From: Pisolithus tinctorius
Lineage: Eukaryota > Basidiomycota > Agaricomycetes > Boletales > Pisolithaceae
Direction of reading: 5' to 3'
DNA length: 64,000 nucleotides
Assembly: GCA_024663395.1 (NCBI GenBank)
Contig: JANFAH010000012.1
Coordinates: 1,488,001 to 1,552,000, forward strand
In this document: in pieces, positions 1 through 11,829 of the stretch
How the letters are laid out: each line of letters begins with the position of its first letter
Numbering within the stretch: the first letter of the stretch is position 1
Program-made: the position numbers and the translations under genes
Notes under the pieces: model-generated
Told to the model about the DNA's origin: nothing
The model's input: the letters and a program-made list of their open reading frames with translations, nothing else
Database searches by the model: none

Positions 1-548
1 CCTCAGGACCAGTATCGTGGTTTCCAGTTGGTGCTGCTGGAAGGAGGTTGAGCACGAGTGTGGAAGACAGGGTAAATTATGCGTATGTACCGGGTTTGAT
101 GGCGCAATGGCGCTTCTTCACACCTTGCCCAGGTTGGATTTTACCAGGTGATGTTGCAGTACCCTTGATTCTTTTCGACCTGCGAACCCCAACAGGGGGG
201 CCAATCTTCGTAGAGGGATCAGAGGGCGACATTCGTGGAGGCACAGCGAGAATCACACAACAGACACGCAGTCACACAGTGGGGGAGTTATCTGGAAACA
301 CATAGTCACCCAGTTCCTTGCTGATTTGAATTCAAGCAAGAGTATAAAATCAAATGAAGAGCAAAAAGGAGTGGACATGGTCAGTGATTCAACAAACGAC
401 TGGGGGTAGAAAAAGAGATGAGGAAGAAAGCAAGTTAGTGCCTATTTATGTTTTTCAGCCAAAAGGTGTATGCACCTCTTTTGAACTGGCACTGGCTTCT
501 TCCTGGCTGACTCATAAAACCTTACGGCCATCAAGGGAAAATGTCAAA

Positions 549-600
549 TGACACAGGGTCAATGGAATGAACGAATGGCAATGACACAGGGTCGATGGAA
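549..600. repeat. two tandem copies of a short motif related to the MITE terminal repeat
   Basis: The stretch TGACACAGGGTCAATGG, followed about 37 bp later by TGACACAGGGTCGATGG, forms two direct copies. The core resembles the outer end of the MITE at 1979-2570 (TGACACAAAGTCAA), so it may be a relic of a related element. The rest of bases 1-1150 contains only short open frames and low-complexity pieces, namely a (TA)n run near 729-748 and GCATGGAA repeats at 873-900. I recognise no gene there. Confidence 0.4.
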
Positions 601-1158
601 CGAAATTTAATAACTGAAAAAAAACATATGAACAAGATTATGAGAAACGAAAAACTGACGCACTTTGTTAGAAACTCCAGGCTGATAAGTTAGCTGGTAG
701 AGTGCGTGTTTCAAGCTGGAGGGAAGTAATATATGTATATATATATAACGGTCACAGAGCATCCGCTGGCACCTTAACTTACCTGGATGCAGGTACTACC
801 AGCACCGCGGCTACACAAGGGAACAATGACCAAATGATTACATGTTGATGCAAGCAAACAAACTAGTTCAGGGCATGGAAGCATGGAAGCATGGAAGCAT
901 ATTTTTGACCCTCTGTTCGGTAAGCAACATCAGTAGACCTGATGAAGACAGATCGTAAAACATATCTATGATAGGAAGGTATGCCGAAAAGAAATGATGC
1001 AGAGACAGAGAGAAACATGTACCACAGATTGTGATGCGAGACGAAGTGTTGTTACCAGTGTAGTTCGAGGAACGGTCACATTGAAGGTTAGTTTTGGCCT
1101 CAGTGGTGAACAGCATTGCATGGTAGTTCATAGGCCAGATCTGATGAACAAGGATAAT

Positions 1159-1918
1159 GATATGATCTACTATATAAAATATGTAGTGGAGGCGCGTCAG
1201 ACGGGACGAGTAAACACATACCACTCATTGTATTATGAGATGAAGTGGATAAGATGAGATAAATGTTAGCCAAACGGAAAATATCAGTGCGATGTTCAGG
1301 AGAGTAGAAATGGTAAAAGGACTTACCTCTTCTGCATCAATGTAGGCACCACTCCGCTTTAGGATGGCTCTCTCTCTTTGATATAGTGATATGATCTACT
1401 ACATACAGTATGTAGAGGAGGCGCACAGGACAGGGACGACTCGCTCTTTTTGATAATAGTGATATGATCTACTATATAAAGTATGTAGAGGAGGCGCATC
1501 GGACAGGATGAGTAAACACACACCACTCATTGTAATATGAGATGAAGCGGATAAGATGAGATAAAAGCTAGTCAAATGGAAAATATCAGCGTGATGTTCA
1601 GGAAAATAGAAATAGTAAAAGGACTTATCTCTTCTGCATCAATGTAGGCACCACTCCGCTTTAGGACGGCTCTTTCTCATTGTTATAGTGATATGATCTA
1701 CTATATAATGTATGTAGAGGAGGTGTGTCGGACAGGATGAGTAAACACATACCACTCATTGTAATATGAGATGAAGTGGATAAGACGAGAAAAATGCTAG
1801 CCAACCGGAAAATATCAGCGAGATGTTCAGGAGAGTAGAAATGGTAAAAGGACTTATCTCTTCTGCATCAATGTAGGCATCACCCCGCTTTAGGACGGTT
1901 CTCCCTCTTTGATAAGAT
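1159..1918. repeat. 229-bp tandem repeat with one 73-bp truncated unit
   Basis: The sequence GATATGATCTAC starts units at 1159, 1388, 1461 and 1690, giving spacings of 229, 73 and 229. Each full unit carries a TATATAAA-type stretch, the segment ATGTAG(A/T)GGAGG, the phrase ACCACTCATTGTA and a CACTCCGCTTTAGGA(C/T)GG tail. The 73-bp unit keeps only the two ends, so it looks like an internal deletion of a full unit. No coding potential is shared between the copies. Confidence 0.85.
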
Positions 1919-1978
1919 CATGCACACCTCAGGCATATCAGTGAAATTCACAAGAACAGAAAAAGACATGAATATGTG

Positions 1979-2570
1979 GCGACCTCAGTGACACAAAGTC
2001 AACTGAATCTGATCAGAAGCGACACGAAGTCAACTTCAAGATGTTTGAGCGGCATGAAGCCAGCTCGGTGGGTAGACCTACAGGGTTTCATAACGAAATC
2101 GATGGATGGCGGAAGGTGGTAGAGGGAACAGTGGAAGGGCCTCGGAGGTCGACGGAGACAAAAGACGACGCTGAAAAGTGGTGAGAACGATAATGAGGCG
2201 GAGAACAGTGCCACGGACAGTGTGGACAGTGTCCCGTGACTTAGGTTATTTTCCCTTGGGAATTCTCCATCCACGTGGCAACGACTTTCCCAATGGCGAC
2301 CATGCACACAACAACGACAAACAATTGAGTTCTTCCTTTGTTGTCCTTGCCACCATTGCCGCTGCTCCTCAACATTTGTTCAACGGTGTTTCAGGTGTTG
2401 TTTATTTGTTATTACTTGAACTTCGCTTTGACAATTATGTTTTTTAGGTCCTATTTCTGCACTACCGCTCCGATTTCCCTCTGAGTTGGCTTCGTGCCAC
2501 TTGCTATACTGAAGCTAACTTCGTGTTGCTTCAATCTGCACTCCATTGACTTTGTGTCACTGAGGTCGCA
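1979..2570. mobile_element. MITE-like element with long imperfect terminal inverted repeats
   Basis: Bases 1979-2002 (GCGACCTCAGTGACACAAAG and the next four bases) are the exact reverse complement of 2547-2570. The match continues inward, with mismatches, for about 90 bp on each side, including repeated GACACGAAGTC blocks. The roughly 590-bp interior has no convincing coding frame. No clear target-site duplication is visible at these borders, so the true ends may lie a few bases away. Related GACTTCGTGTCAC motifs recur at about 5130-5200. The right end lies only about 150 bp upstream of the start codon of the gene at 2717. Confidence 0.65.
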
Positions 2571-2716
2571 GATTCCTGATTGTTAGTGCGGTTCAATGCC
2601 TCAAGGACCCATTTCATACTCACATTGGTGCATGCTTTTGTGGTTATATTTCATTTCTTGACCCTTTCTCCTCGCTGGCTCTACTTTGACCTTGAAGATT
2701 CCCTCAAGCATCCTCT

Positions 2717-4823
2717 ATGGCATCCGGCCCAGTCTCTTTCAAACTGTACCTTCGGCCCCAGGATGGTATGTCCTACTTTTTTTTTTTTTTTCTGGGCTAA
2801 CTTACATCCGCAGCTACAATTACTTCGCTCGATGCGCAAGTGGTTGCATGCAAGGAGAACTGGGTGATCACATCGCCTAACATGGATTTTGTCGAAGAAC
2901 CATATATTTTTGAGGAGGAAGAACTTTGTTGCCATGCTGACAGGCGTCTCGGGGTAGTTGACTGCTTTCAATGGCCACAGACACATGAGAAACAATACAA
3001 GTATTCGATCTGCATCCCTTGAAAGCACTCCATCCCCACTCTCCAGATTGTGTGGTACAATCCAACTCCCAGTGACTTTGTTGTTCCAACTGGCTCCCGG
3101 TTCGCAGTGGGCACACTTCAGAGCGCGAAAGTCGCGGCATTCGAAGAGGCACTTCAAAGTTTGTGCAGCCGCCACCACACCCTTCGAGATCGACCTGTTG
3201 GTCAAGATGCTCTGCGCACTCTGATGCATTTGGCTCGACACGAGGTTATGCGTCTTCAACAACATCCCTTACTTTTCCGAGACCTCGTCATGTTCGTTGC
3301 ACAGCTTCAGCGTAAAATACTTGACATCTACACATTACTTGAGTATATTGAATATGTCTACCCGCTTCTCCTAAACCCTCCGTCACGCCCTCCGCAAGCC
3401 AACTCCACATGGATGGGTTGCTTTGTTAGGGCCACCGAAGTATGTGAAGCTCTGTATTTTGCAGGGGTGCCCGTCTGGCTCGTTCATAGCAAAGAATATA
3501 TTCCCCTGACTATGAACATTGTATGCTCGGTACGATTAACATACCCTGACGGTATTGTCAGGTCTATGTATATGGAGAATGGTGTGGCGAAGCCCTTCCC
3601 TTCCATCTGGCGAGGTCCAAGCAACGCCCTCCATCAATACCATACTCGCCATGGCTATGAAGGTACCCTCGCTGATGCGCCCGAGCGCCTACCCATATCA
3701 TATCCTTCCTCGTCACGCCCATCCTCTAGTAGTGGGAGACAGCCTGCTACAAGACAATCCAGAACTGCGAGGGACAGAGCCTCTGCAGGCCCTTCTCGAG
3801 GTATGTAATTCTCAGGTCTCCCTTTCCTTGTTTTTGACCGCCCTGCAGCATCGTCATCAGCAGGTGGAGAGTCAAAATGGGAGGAACCTAACCTGCCAGA
3901 TATTCTGAAACCCCATAGTGTGTTTGCGGCTGCTTGGAGAGAAGCTGACAAGAATTTGCAGAGAGTCTCATCCGGTCTCGTGGACCCAGGCTATCGCTTC
4001 CCGAAGCTGACGCTTTTTGTCAATGTGTCTATGCCGGAGCGAAAGAAGATTTACCTCTTCAATTGGCTGTCTGCTCGTGCACTCTGGATTAGTCAGGTTG
4101 ATCTGTGCTCGCCCTCAAGGCTCCTTCCCCTCAGATGTGGAGGGACTTTTTGAATACTATCGACACTGACCCTCTCCCCTCAACACAGACCGCATTAAGG
4201 AAGTCGGCTGTATGGGATATTTTGGGGGAAGGTATCATTAACTCGGCCCAGGGTTTGGCAGGGGCACCAGAGGAAATTACATGGCGAGGAATGCAGGTGA
4301 ATATTACATCTGTACTGGCCCTGTCTCTCTGTATTTATCCATTGTGCAGGTTAAAATTTCGTCTCTCTTGAATCCCCCTCTCTGGTTCATACGGTCCCTT
4401 TTGTGGGAACTGTATGAACTCAACTTCCGCTATGAGCTTTATGCGCTCGATCGGGCCCTCGTCCCCAATCTCTGGACTTCATCAGACGAAATGCGGTTAA
4501 CCCGCCAGACTCTCCTCTATAGCATCTTCCCTGGAGAGTCCGGTCTCGTGATGTGGTCAGAGTCTTTACCGCAGGACTCGTGCGAGTTAGGCCTGTGTGC
4601 TACTGATGTGCCAACCACACTACTGTACATCAACAAGTTCTGTCACTTGTTGTCTGCGTGGCCAGGAGCGCCTGCCCGTTTGCAATACCTGGTCAAGATG
4701 AAAGATCAGGACGATAAGGAGGTGTATGCTGTTTTTTCTTTGGCGTGCGGATTTTATGTGCAAACTGTATTCGACTTCCTCAGGCAACAACCATCCCTCC
4801 CACGCATGTTTCAGTTCGTTTAG
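2717..4823 (+). CDS. hypothetical protein of an expanded basidiomycete family, six exons
   Basis: The function is unknown. My model has exons 2717-2765, 2814-2953, 3026-3800, 3849-4096, 4135-4296 and 4350-4823. All junctions are GT..AG and frame-consistent, giving about 615 aa. The start is the ATG of MASGPVSFKL. A conserved middle block contains WMGCF..VCEALYFAGVPVWLV, followed by a Ser/Pro-rich linker, then GYRFP, MWRDFLN and LLWELYELNFRYEL. From memory, many mushroom genomes carry large numbers of paralogues with these blocks and no assigned function. The fourth intron is only 38 nt. An equally good reading is no intron and a one-base frameshift near 4120, since relatives seem to keep residues there. 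The gene sits between a MITE and a KDZ transposase gene and has no in-frame stop codons. Confidence 0.75.
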
Positions 4824-5215
4824 AATATATTTCTCTGCATGCAGTCTTGGCAATTATGTAATACAATGTTTGGGCTGAATCGTAATCGATGAAATCGTTT
4901 TTGGCTGAACCTTGATTCGAATCGTCCCAGATTCATATGCTCACTTTTTTCAGATAGTAACTTGATTCATCTCCATCCGTGCCATTCGCCTCCAGCAGAC
5001 AGCTCTCTCTGTTCTTGTCGTCACTTATCACGTCCTTGTTCCTGACCGTGCGCTCGTCTTGGCCTACGTTGCTGTCAAATTTTTGTTTCAGCTGTGTAGC
5101 CACTCTCCTATTGTACTGACCCAGAGTCTGGTGACTTCGTGTCTCAGACACTTAGTAGTGACTTCGAGTCCTGCATATACACTATTGACTTCGTGTCACA
5201 GTGTTCAGTTACCGA
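4824..5215. other. intergenic segment before the KDZ gene
   Basis: There is no gene here. The segment has GAATCG-rich repeats near 4880-4930 and three GACTTCG(T/A)GTC motifs at about 5130-5200 that resemble the MITE terminal repeat at 1979-2570. It may hold the 5' region and terminus of the KDZ element, but I cannot place a boundary. Confidence 0.35.
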
Positions 5216-8200
5216 ATGGGAGTCTGCCACCCGAAACCTCGGAGGAATCGTGGTGCTTCCTCTCCCCAGCATTGTGCATTGGATAATGGCTCTGACCTTG
5301 TAAGTTTTTCTCATCATTGTGAACTTCCTTATATTTGTGTTGGCTTATCTTCCTGCAGAGTTCCTCCATCGCATCTCCTTCAACTAGTTGGATGCCCAGC
5401 GTCGCACCCTGCCCCTCGACCTCGTCTGATCATCAGGCTTCATTTCGCTTTCCTCCACCCTCGGTATGTTGGATTTTGTCTGCAAGATATTTTTCTGATC
5501 AGTTTGTCTTCCCCACAGGGCCCCTCTGTTGTACTGGCATCAACTAGTCGGCTGCCCAACATAACTGCACCCCCCCCCCTTACTCTCATCCAATAATCAA
5601 GCATCCCTTCGTATTCCTTTGGTATTTGGATTTTACTCTGAAAACCAATCTTCGCATCAGCTTATCCCTACAGGGTCCCCCCGACACGTTGGCTTCAACT
5701 AGCCAGCTGGAGAGTGCAGTCTCGAACTCCCTTCCACTGACATCATCATCAGATACTCAGGTGATGCCTAGTCATTTGGTACGTCTTTTCCCTCTAGCAG
5801 AACTTGCACATACTTACATCTGGCTAGGACCCTCAGTCGTTGTTTGTTCCATGTCCATTAGCTCGTCACCGCCAGCCCTATGGTACGAAAGGACTCTACC
5901 TCCCTGCACCCCCACCTCTCTTCATCCTTCCAGGTCGCCAGCGCCTTGCACAAGATGCCAATGCTGTACCAGATCAACATCGCAGCTCGCCTCCTTGTGG
6001 GTCTGATGTTTTTGATCTTGTGGATAGCCTTCATTTCAATGAGGAGGTCAGTTCTCCCTTGGGCCTGAGCAGTTTGCAGAAGTGACAAAACCAATGGCGA
6101 CGGTGGTCACAAGATGTTATCCCTGCGCTCCTGAAGCCCTACCTGTGGTACCTCCAAGCATCACAAAGCCTTCGGGTGGTGGTAGATCCCCCGGCTCACC
6201 ATCTAAGTGGATGTCCCACTTGTGTGGTGCATTCACTCACTGTTTGCTGTCTTTTCTTTGACCGTATGTGACCCCATCATTGTGCTTATGTCATGCTCAC
6301 ACATACCAGGTTTGGAGGAAATTGAGATAAGCTATTGTGCATGCACCCCAGCTCCTATACACCTCATGGGACATGGTCTATTTGCATGTTCCCCTATCTC
6401 TCCCACTCTTGCAGTTGATCTTCGAGTGTTGGAGTTCGTGAGGAAACTCTTTGTGCGGTTGACCCCCAACACAACTGCATGGTGTGAAGCACTTGAAAGT
6501 TTTCTAGATGCCCAAGGGTACAAGCTGCAGTCCAAGGTATGTTGTATTCATAGGATAATCATTATATTATCTGTCCCCCTTATGTGCTCCCATACCATGC
6601 ACACCCCTTATATATTGTCCTATTGAAGTACCAATATCTACTAGTTAAACACTTCTATCTATCTCTTCATGGCAGTATAAGGGATTCTTACCATGCAATC
6701 ATCAGGATAACCTTCGACGACGATTCAGCAATGCATACCATTGGTATACTGTGTTAACAATATACATGGAGGACCATATTACTGGCCTGGTTCACTCCTC
6801 CCAAGCCTCTGTTCAACAAGACACTAGGTCTCAACCAAGTGACTACCTATGTGCTCGCTGTCCACTATGTTTTGGAGGAGGTGTGCCACAGAGAGCTAAT
6901 GCTGAGCAGGATGAGTGAGTCAATGGCAAGTTTATTGATGCCAACCTAATTCTGACCTCCAAAAGCCTTGCCTGCATTGTCTGCTTGGATGCATGTTTCA
7001 CCCAGAAGCGAACAAATAAGGACTCTGCTGGCCATGACCCTTCCAATCCTACCAACACTGTATTCATTCCTGAATCAGAGGTGAAGGCTATGGAAATTTT
7101 CATTGAGAAACAGCGATCTCTTCCATCTGATCACCATCATTCTTCACATCAAAAACAAGGGGACAGTTTTGAGGATGGGATGAGAGTGCCCATCTCAGTG
7201 CTGGATGGGTGTGGGGATTCTTTCCATGCAGCAGATGAAAAGCGTGAGAAAGCAAGCACCCGCTTTTTTGCAGACACAGGGCTGATGGCTTTGCTTTGTT
7301 GCCATGATCATGTTCTCTGGCTGGTCAATATGACATCTGCAGGAGAAAAGCACCACTATGCCTTGGTGCTATTGAAACATCTCTTTGAACATCTGCCTAC
7401 CACTGCAACTGTTGGCCTCTTATATGACATTGGCTGTCAACTGGAATGTAGTTGCCGCAAGTGGAAGCTACTTGATGAGGGGATACTCTCCAGGTTGAAG
7501 TTTGGCATCTCTGTTTTCCATGCTTATGGTCATCAGTGGCCATGTCAGATAGTATATCACCCACGTAAATGTGTGGGTTTTGGTTTGTCAGATGGTGAGG
7601 GGTGTGAGCGGTTATGGAGTTCTCTGAAGATGCTCATTCCTATCCTCCGAGTGTCTGGTGTAAGCATTCATTTTCCTGTAATATGATTCCAATGTTAATT
7701 TCCTACTTAGTACCATCAGAGGCTATTTGTTCTTGATAATCAGATTCGTCACTTTGACAAGAAGTCTTTTACTGCTCTTGGCCAGTGGCTGAACAATAAG
7801 TGGTCCCTCTGCAAAAGCAAGAAAACCATGGCTTTGGGGGCCCTCCATGCATTGCATGTTGACATGCAGACTCTACAAGAGGAGTGGGCTGCACAGGTGC
7901 ACTCACAGACTCAGCCTCTACCTCGTTAGTCTTTTTCCTATGTTTGCCATCATGTTGCTCACCATACACACATAGGGCAGTCAAAGAAGAAGGGTGCTGA
8001 ACAGTTGGCACTTATACTTGCCCTGGAAAAATCTGTTCAGAACCACCAGAGCCATGTGGATCAGCTGGAAATGGATCTTCACAATGATTGTGTCAATGAC
8101 ATCATTGACTTCAATTTACAACTTACTGCAGCACAAGCTTCACTCTCAAAGGCAACTCAGGCTTTGAGACAAAAAAAAAGTGCATTAGGAGTCTCAGCAC

Positions 8201-9265
8201 AAACTGACCTCTATCTCCTGAGGAACAACAAGTGGCTCCAAACCCAAACTAATGCACAGGCACTGAAAGTTCGAATCAGGGAGCGCCTTTGTCAGCACAA
8301 GTTTGAATTTGAGTGGCTAGAACAGTCATCCAAGAATTCTATTAATGGTAAGTAGAGGGTGTTCTTTCTGCCTGCTATTTTCAATAACATCTATGGTAGA
8401 AAATAATTTACAGTCACATGTGAAGTCATCCATAAAACAACCAGAGCCTGCCATATCAAAACTTGTCACTAGCTACAACACCCTCTGTGATGAGCTTATG
8501 GGTATGATACGACTTGGGACAGCACCCCCTGGTGCAATTGCCCCTTTCCCCATACCTCCTAAGGGAATTTTTCAACTGGAGGTTGACAGTGATATTTGGC
8601 AGGATGTGGGACTTGCAGAGGGTTGTGCTAATCCCCCATCTTGGCTTGCTGATGAAGCTGTGCGTAAAGGAATAAGGCTCATGCTAGAAGTTGATTGTTG
8701 TAATGAAGAAGAAAGAAGATTGTCAAGAGAGCGGTCTGCCTTGCAGGAATGGTTTTCTGTGGAGTGGCAGAGTGTCCAGGTGACCTTGGAACATGCAGGT
8801 GAGTTCAAATGTCATTGTCTTGTCACCATCTCACAATAGTTAGACAAATCTTACAAGTATCACCTGCAATCACTGAGGGATAACCTTGTGGCAGTATATG
8901 TCAATTGGGAGGCCAAGGTTCAACATATTCCACATGCATGGATTCCATCTAGACCTTGGGGACCCAGAGCAGAGGAAATTGCAGGTTGCCTTGTGGCTGC
9001 TAACAATTCCAGTGTAATATCTGCAGCAGAGGATCAAACAGAGGGATCATTAAAAGACTATGACTCTGATGGGGAGGGGTTGATGTCAGAAGGTGGTGAT
9101 AACCTATTGTTATCCATTGAAGAGATGGCACTGGAAGAGGAATATTCCATGGGGGAAGCAGATGAGGAGCAATCCACAGAGGATGAGGAATGGTTGCAGG
9201 ACATTGAAAATGGTTATTTGCCCTCTTCACCAGTGAAATTGCCATTAAAAAGATGGAGATACTAG
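5216..9265 (+). pseudogene. KDZ-family DDE transposase gene, N-terminal part damaged
   Basis: This would be the transposase of a Kyakuja-Dileera-Zisupton DNA transposon, acting on the element ends. The family blocks are in order: a Cys cluster (CACTP.P), LAVDLRVLEFV, the first catalytic Asp in CLDACFTQKR (about 6979), the second in LLYDIGCQL (about 7420), and the Glu block SDGEGCERLWS (about 7590), followed by a coiled tail and an acidic C-terminus. The exons I can join include 6310-6536, 6676-6914, 6966-7659, 7711-7924, 7976-8347, 8400-8800 and 8840-9265, all GT..AG and in phase. An in-frame TGA after 6914 is removed by a good 51-nt intron. The proposed start is ATG 5216. Two breaks remain: a C10 tract in the exon at 5519-5621 that shifts frame into a TAA, and a TGA at 6083-6085 just before QNQWRRW. 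Some N-terminal splice sites are uncertain, so partial function is possible. Confidence 0.85.
5359..5760 (+). repeat. triplicated exon-intron module inside the KDZ gene
   Basis: Three consecutive modules begin with related exon starts at 5359, 5519 and 5673, each containing TCAACTAG(T/C) about 21-24 bases in. The first two run through a GTAT donor and a pyrimidine-rich intron into a CAG acceptor; the third ends at a GTGATG donor at 5761. The encoded peptides share an STS(W/R/Q)(M/L) core and are Ser/Pro rich. Module lengths are about 160 and 154 bp for the first two. The middle copy carries the C10 tract and the resulting TAA. Confidence 0.7.
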
Positions 9266-10060
9266 ACTTTGTATACATATATTGAATGTCTATAAAATGG
9301 AGAATCACCCCTGCTTTATCTTTGTGATGTTGTGACTGATCATATATCCCTTCATTGCCCCTCACAATGTGTCCAGGCTCATTGTTTGTACTAATGCAAT
9401 CAAAATTGAGTGCACCACAGCAAGTGAGAAATGGTGCTATTTAACAGTGATACTAAGTGCATATATAGCAGAAAAGAAGCAGAGGATCCAGGAGGGTATT
9501 GATGATGCATATCATGACCACTTGAAGGCCAGGCCCAGCATGAATAACCTAGAATCCTTCAGAAGTGTGGTTGAGTGTGAATTTATCCTGGCTCATGATG
9601 ATTCTGGTTGATATATGCAGGAGCACCTGAAGGAGGACAACAATGTCAAGCAGATGGTCACTACAGGATCAAAAGCATTATATATCTTTGTCTTGCAGAT
9701 GATGATCTGTGTCAGGCAGCAGAGTGTGGAAGGAAAGTGTATACCATTCAGCTTCCACCATTGGACATTACCTCATTTTGCAGGGAGTTCAAGCACAAAT
9801 ACTGTGTTGATGTTACAGACAAGGAGGGTGGCTTCCTTGCTGGAGTTCTGCAGATTGGTATTGACAAAAGCTCCCTGGAGTTGCAAGCAAAGCTTGGTGA
9901 AGAATATGCTTGCCTCATTCAGCATCATCATGCATTTCAGACATCCACTGTCCCTTGCACAGGCAGCCTTACTCCCTACTACATGGGTGTCAACTTGTAT
10001 CATATCATTCACAATGCCATTAAGATCTTTCACATTGACCACTGCAAGCCTACCTTGACT
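9266..10060 (+). other. unassigned region downstream of the KDZ gene with short open frames
   Basis: Two forward frames (9369-9611, and 9608 to about 10070) encode peptides I do not recognise. They include blocks such as [11 protein letters not shown] and [20 protein letters not shown]. They could be exons of an accessory gene of the KDZ element or coincidental frames. The second frame runs straight into the minisatellite, so the satellite may have expanded from its 3' end. There is no start, splice or domain evidence strong enough to call a gene. Confidence 0.3.
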
Positions 10061-11800
10061 TGGAGAATCTCCAACATGAGATGGGGAATCTCCACCCTTG
10101 GCATGGAGAATCCCCATGGCCCATGAAGAATCTCTTCCTCATAGGTCATGAAAAATCCCCACAATTGACTTGGAGAATCCCCATGTCCAATGGAGAATCT
10201 CCAACATGAAATGGAGAATCCCCACAGTTCATGGAGAACTCCCACAATTGACATGGAGAATCCCCACATTGGATATGGAAAATCCCCAGTGGGCCATGGA
10301 GAATCCCCACCCTTGACATGGAGAATCTCCAACACAACATGGAGAATCCCCAGTGGGCCATGGAGAATCCCCAACATGGCATGGAGAATCCCCAACATGG
10401 CATGGAGAATCTCCAACATGACATGGAGAATCCCCAGTGGGCCATGGAGAATCCCCAACATGGCATGGAGAATCCCCAACATGACATGGAGAATCCCCAC
10501 CCTTGACATGGAGAATCTCCAACATGACATGGAGAATCCCCAGTGGGCCATGGAGAATCCCCAATGTGGCATGGAGAATCCCCAACATGGCATGGAGAAT
10601 CCCCACCCTTGACATGGAGAATCCCCAGTGGGCCATGGAGAATCCTCACCCTTGACATGGAGAATCTCCAACATGACATGGAGAATCCCCAGTGGGCCAT
10701 GGGGAATCCCCAACATGACATGGAGAATCCCCATCCTTGACATGGGGAATCTCCAACATGACATAGAGAATCCCCATCCTTGACATAGGGAATCTCCAAC
10801 ATGACATAGAGAATCCCCAGTAAGCCATAGAGAATCTCCAACATGACATGGAGATTCCCCAGTGGGCCATGGAGAATCCCCAACATGGCATGGAGAATCC
10901 CCATCCTTGACATGGAGAATCTCCACAGGTCATGGAGAATCCCCAGTGGGCCATGGGGAATCCCCAACATGGCATGGAGAATCTCCAACATGACATGGGG
11001 AATCCCCAGTGGGCCATGGAGAATCCCCAACATGGCATGGAGAATCCCCAACATGGCATGGAGAATCCCCAACATGGCATGGAGAATCCCCAACATGGCA
11101 TGGAGAATCTCCAACATGACATGGAGAATCCCCAGTGGGCCATGGAGAATCCCCAGTGGGCCATGGAGAATCCCCAGTGGGCCATGGGGAATCCCCAACA
11201 TGACATGGAGAATCCCCATCCTTGACATGGGGAATCTCCAACATGTCATGGAGAATCCCCAGTGGGCCATGGGGAATCCCCAACATGTCATGGAGAATCC
11301 CCAGTGGGCCATGGAGAATCTCCAACATGGCATGGAGAATCCCCATCCTTGACATGGGGAATCTCCAACATGACTTGGAGAATCCCCAGTGGGCCATGGA
11401 GAATCCCCAACATGGCATGGAGAATCCCCATCCTTGACATGGAGAATCCTCAGTGGGACATGGAGAATCTCCACATGACTTGGAGAATCCCCAGTGGGCC
11501 ATGGAGAATCCCCAACATGGCATGGAGAATCCCCATCCTTGACATGGGGAATCTCCAACATGACTTGGAGAATCCCCAGTGGGCCATGGAGAATCCCCAA
11601 CATGGCATGGAGAATCCCCATCCTTGACATGGAGAATCTCCAACATGACATGGAGAATCCCCACACTTGACATGGAGAATCTCCACAGGTCATGGAGAAT
11701 CCCCACAGTTGACATGGAGAACCCCCACAGGCCATGGGTAATCTCCAACATGACATGGAGAATCCCCACACTTGACAAGGAGAATCCCCAACATGACATA
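10060..11800. repeat. 21-22-bp minisatellite with higher-order structure, about 80 units
   Basis: The units follow ATGGAGAATCYCC plus a variable 8-9-base tail. The four common tails are AACATGGC, AGTGGGCC, ATCCTTGAC or ACCCTTGAC, and AACATGAC after TCTCC. They recur in an order close to AACATGAC, AGTGGGCC, AACATGGC, CCTTGAC, making a higher-order unit of about 85 bp. The unit lacks stop codons in several frames, which produces long meaningless open frames on both strands. Edge units near 10060-10260 and 11690-11820 are more diverged. Related GGAGAATC copies recur at 12968-13026, so that flank may be part of an older array. Confidence 0.95.
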
Positions 11801-11829
11801 GACTCAATCCCCAGCAGGACATGGAGTAT

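Noticed and set aside
868..1224. Minus-strand open frame of 118 codons
   Set aside because: It overlaps the tandem repeat, has no domain and no splice support.
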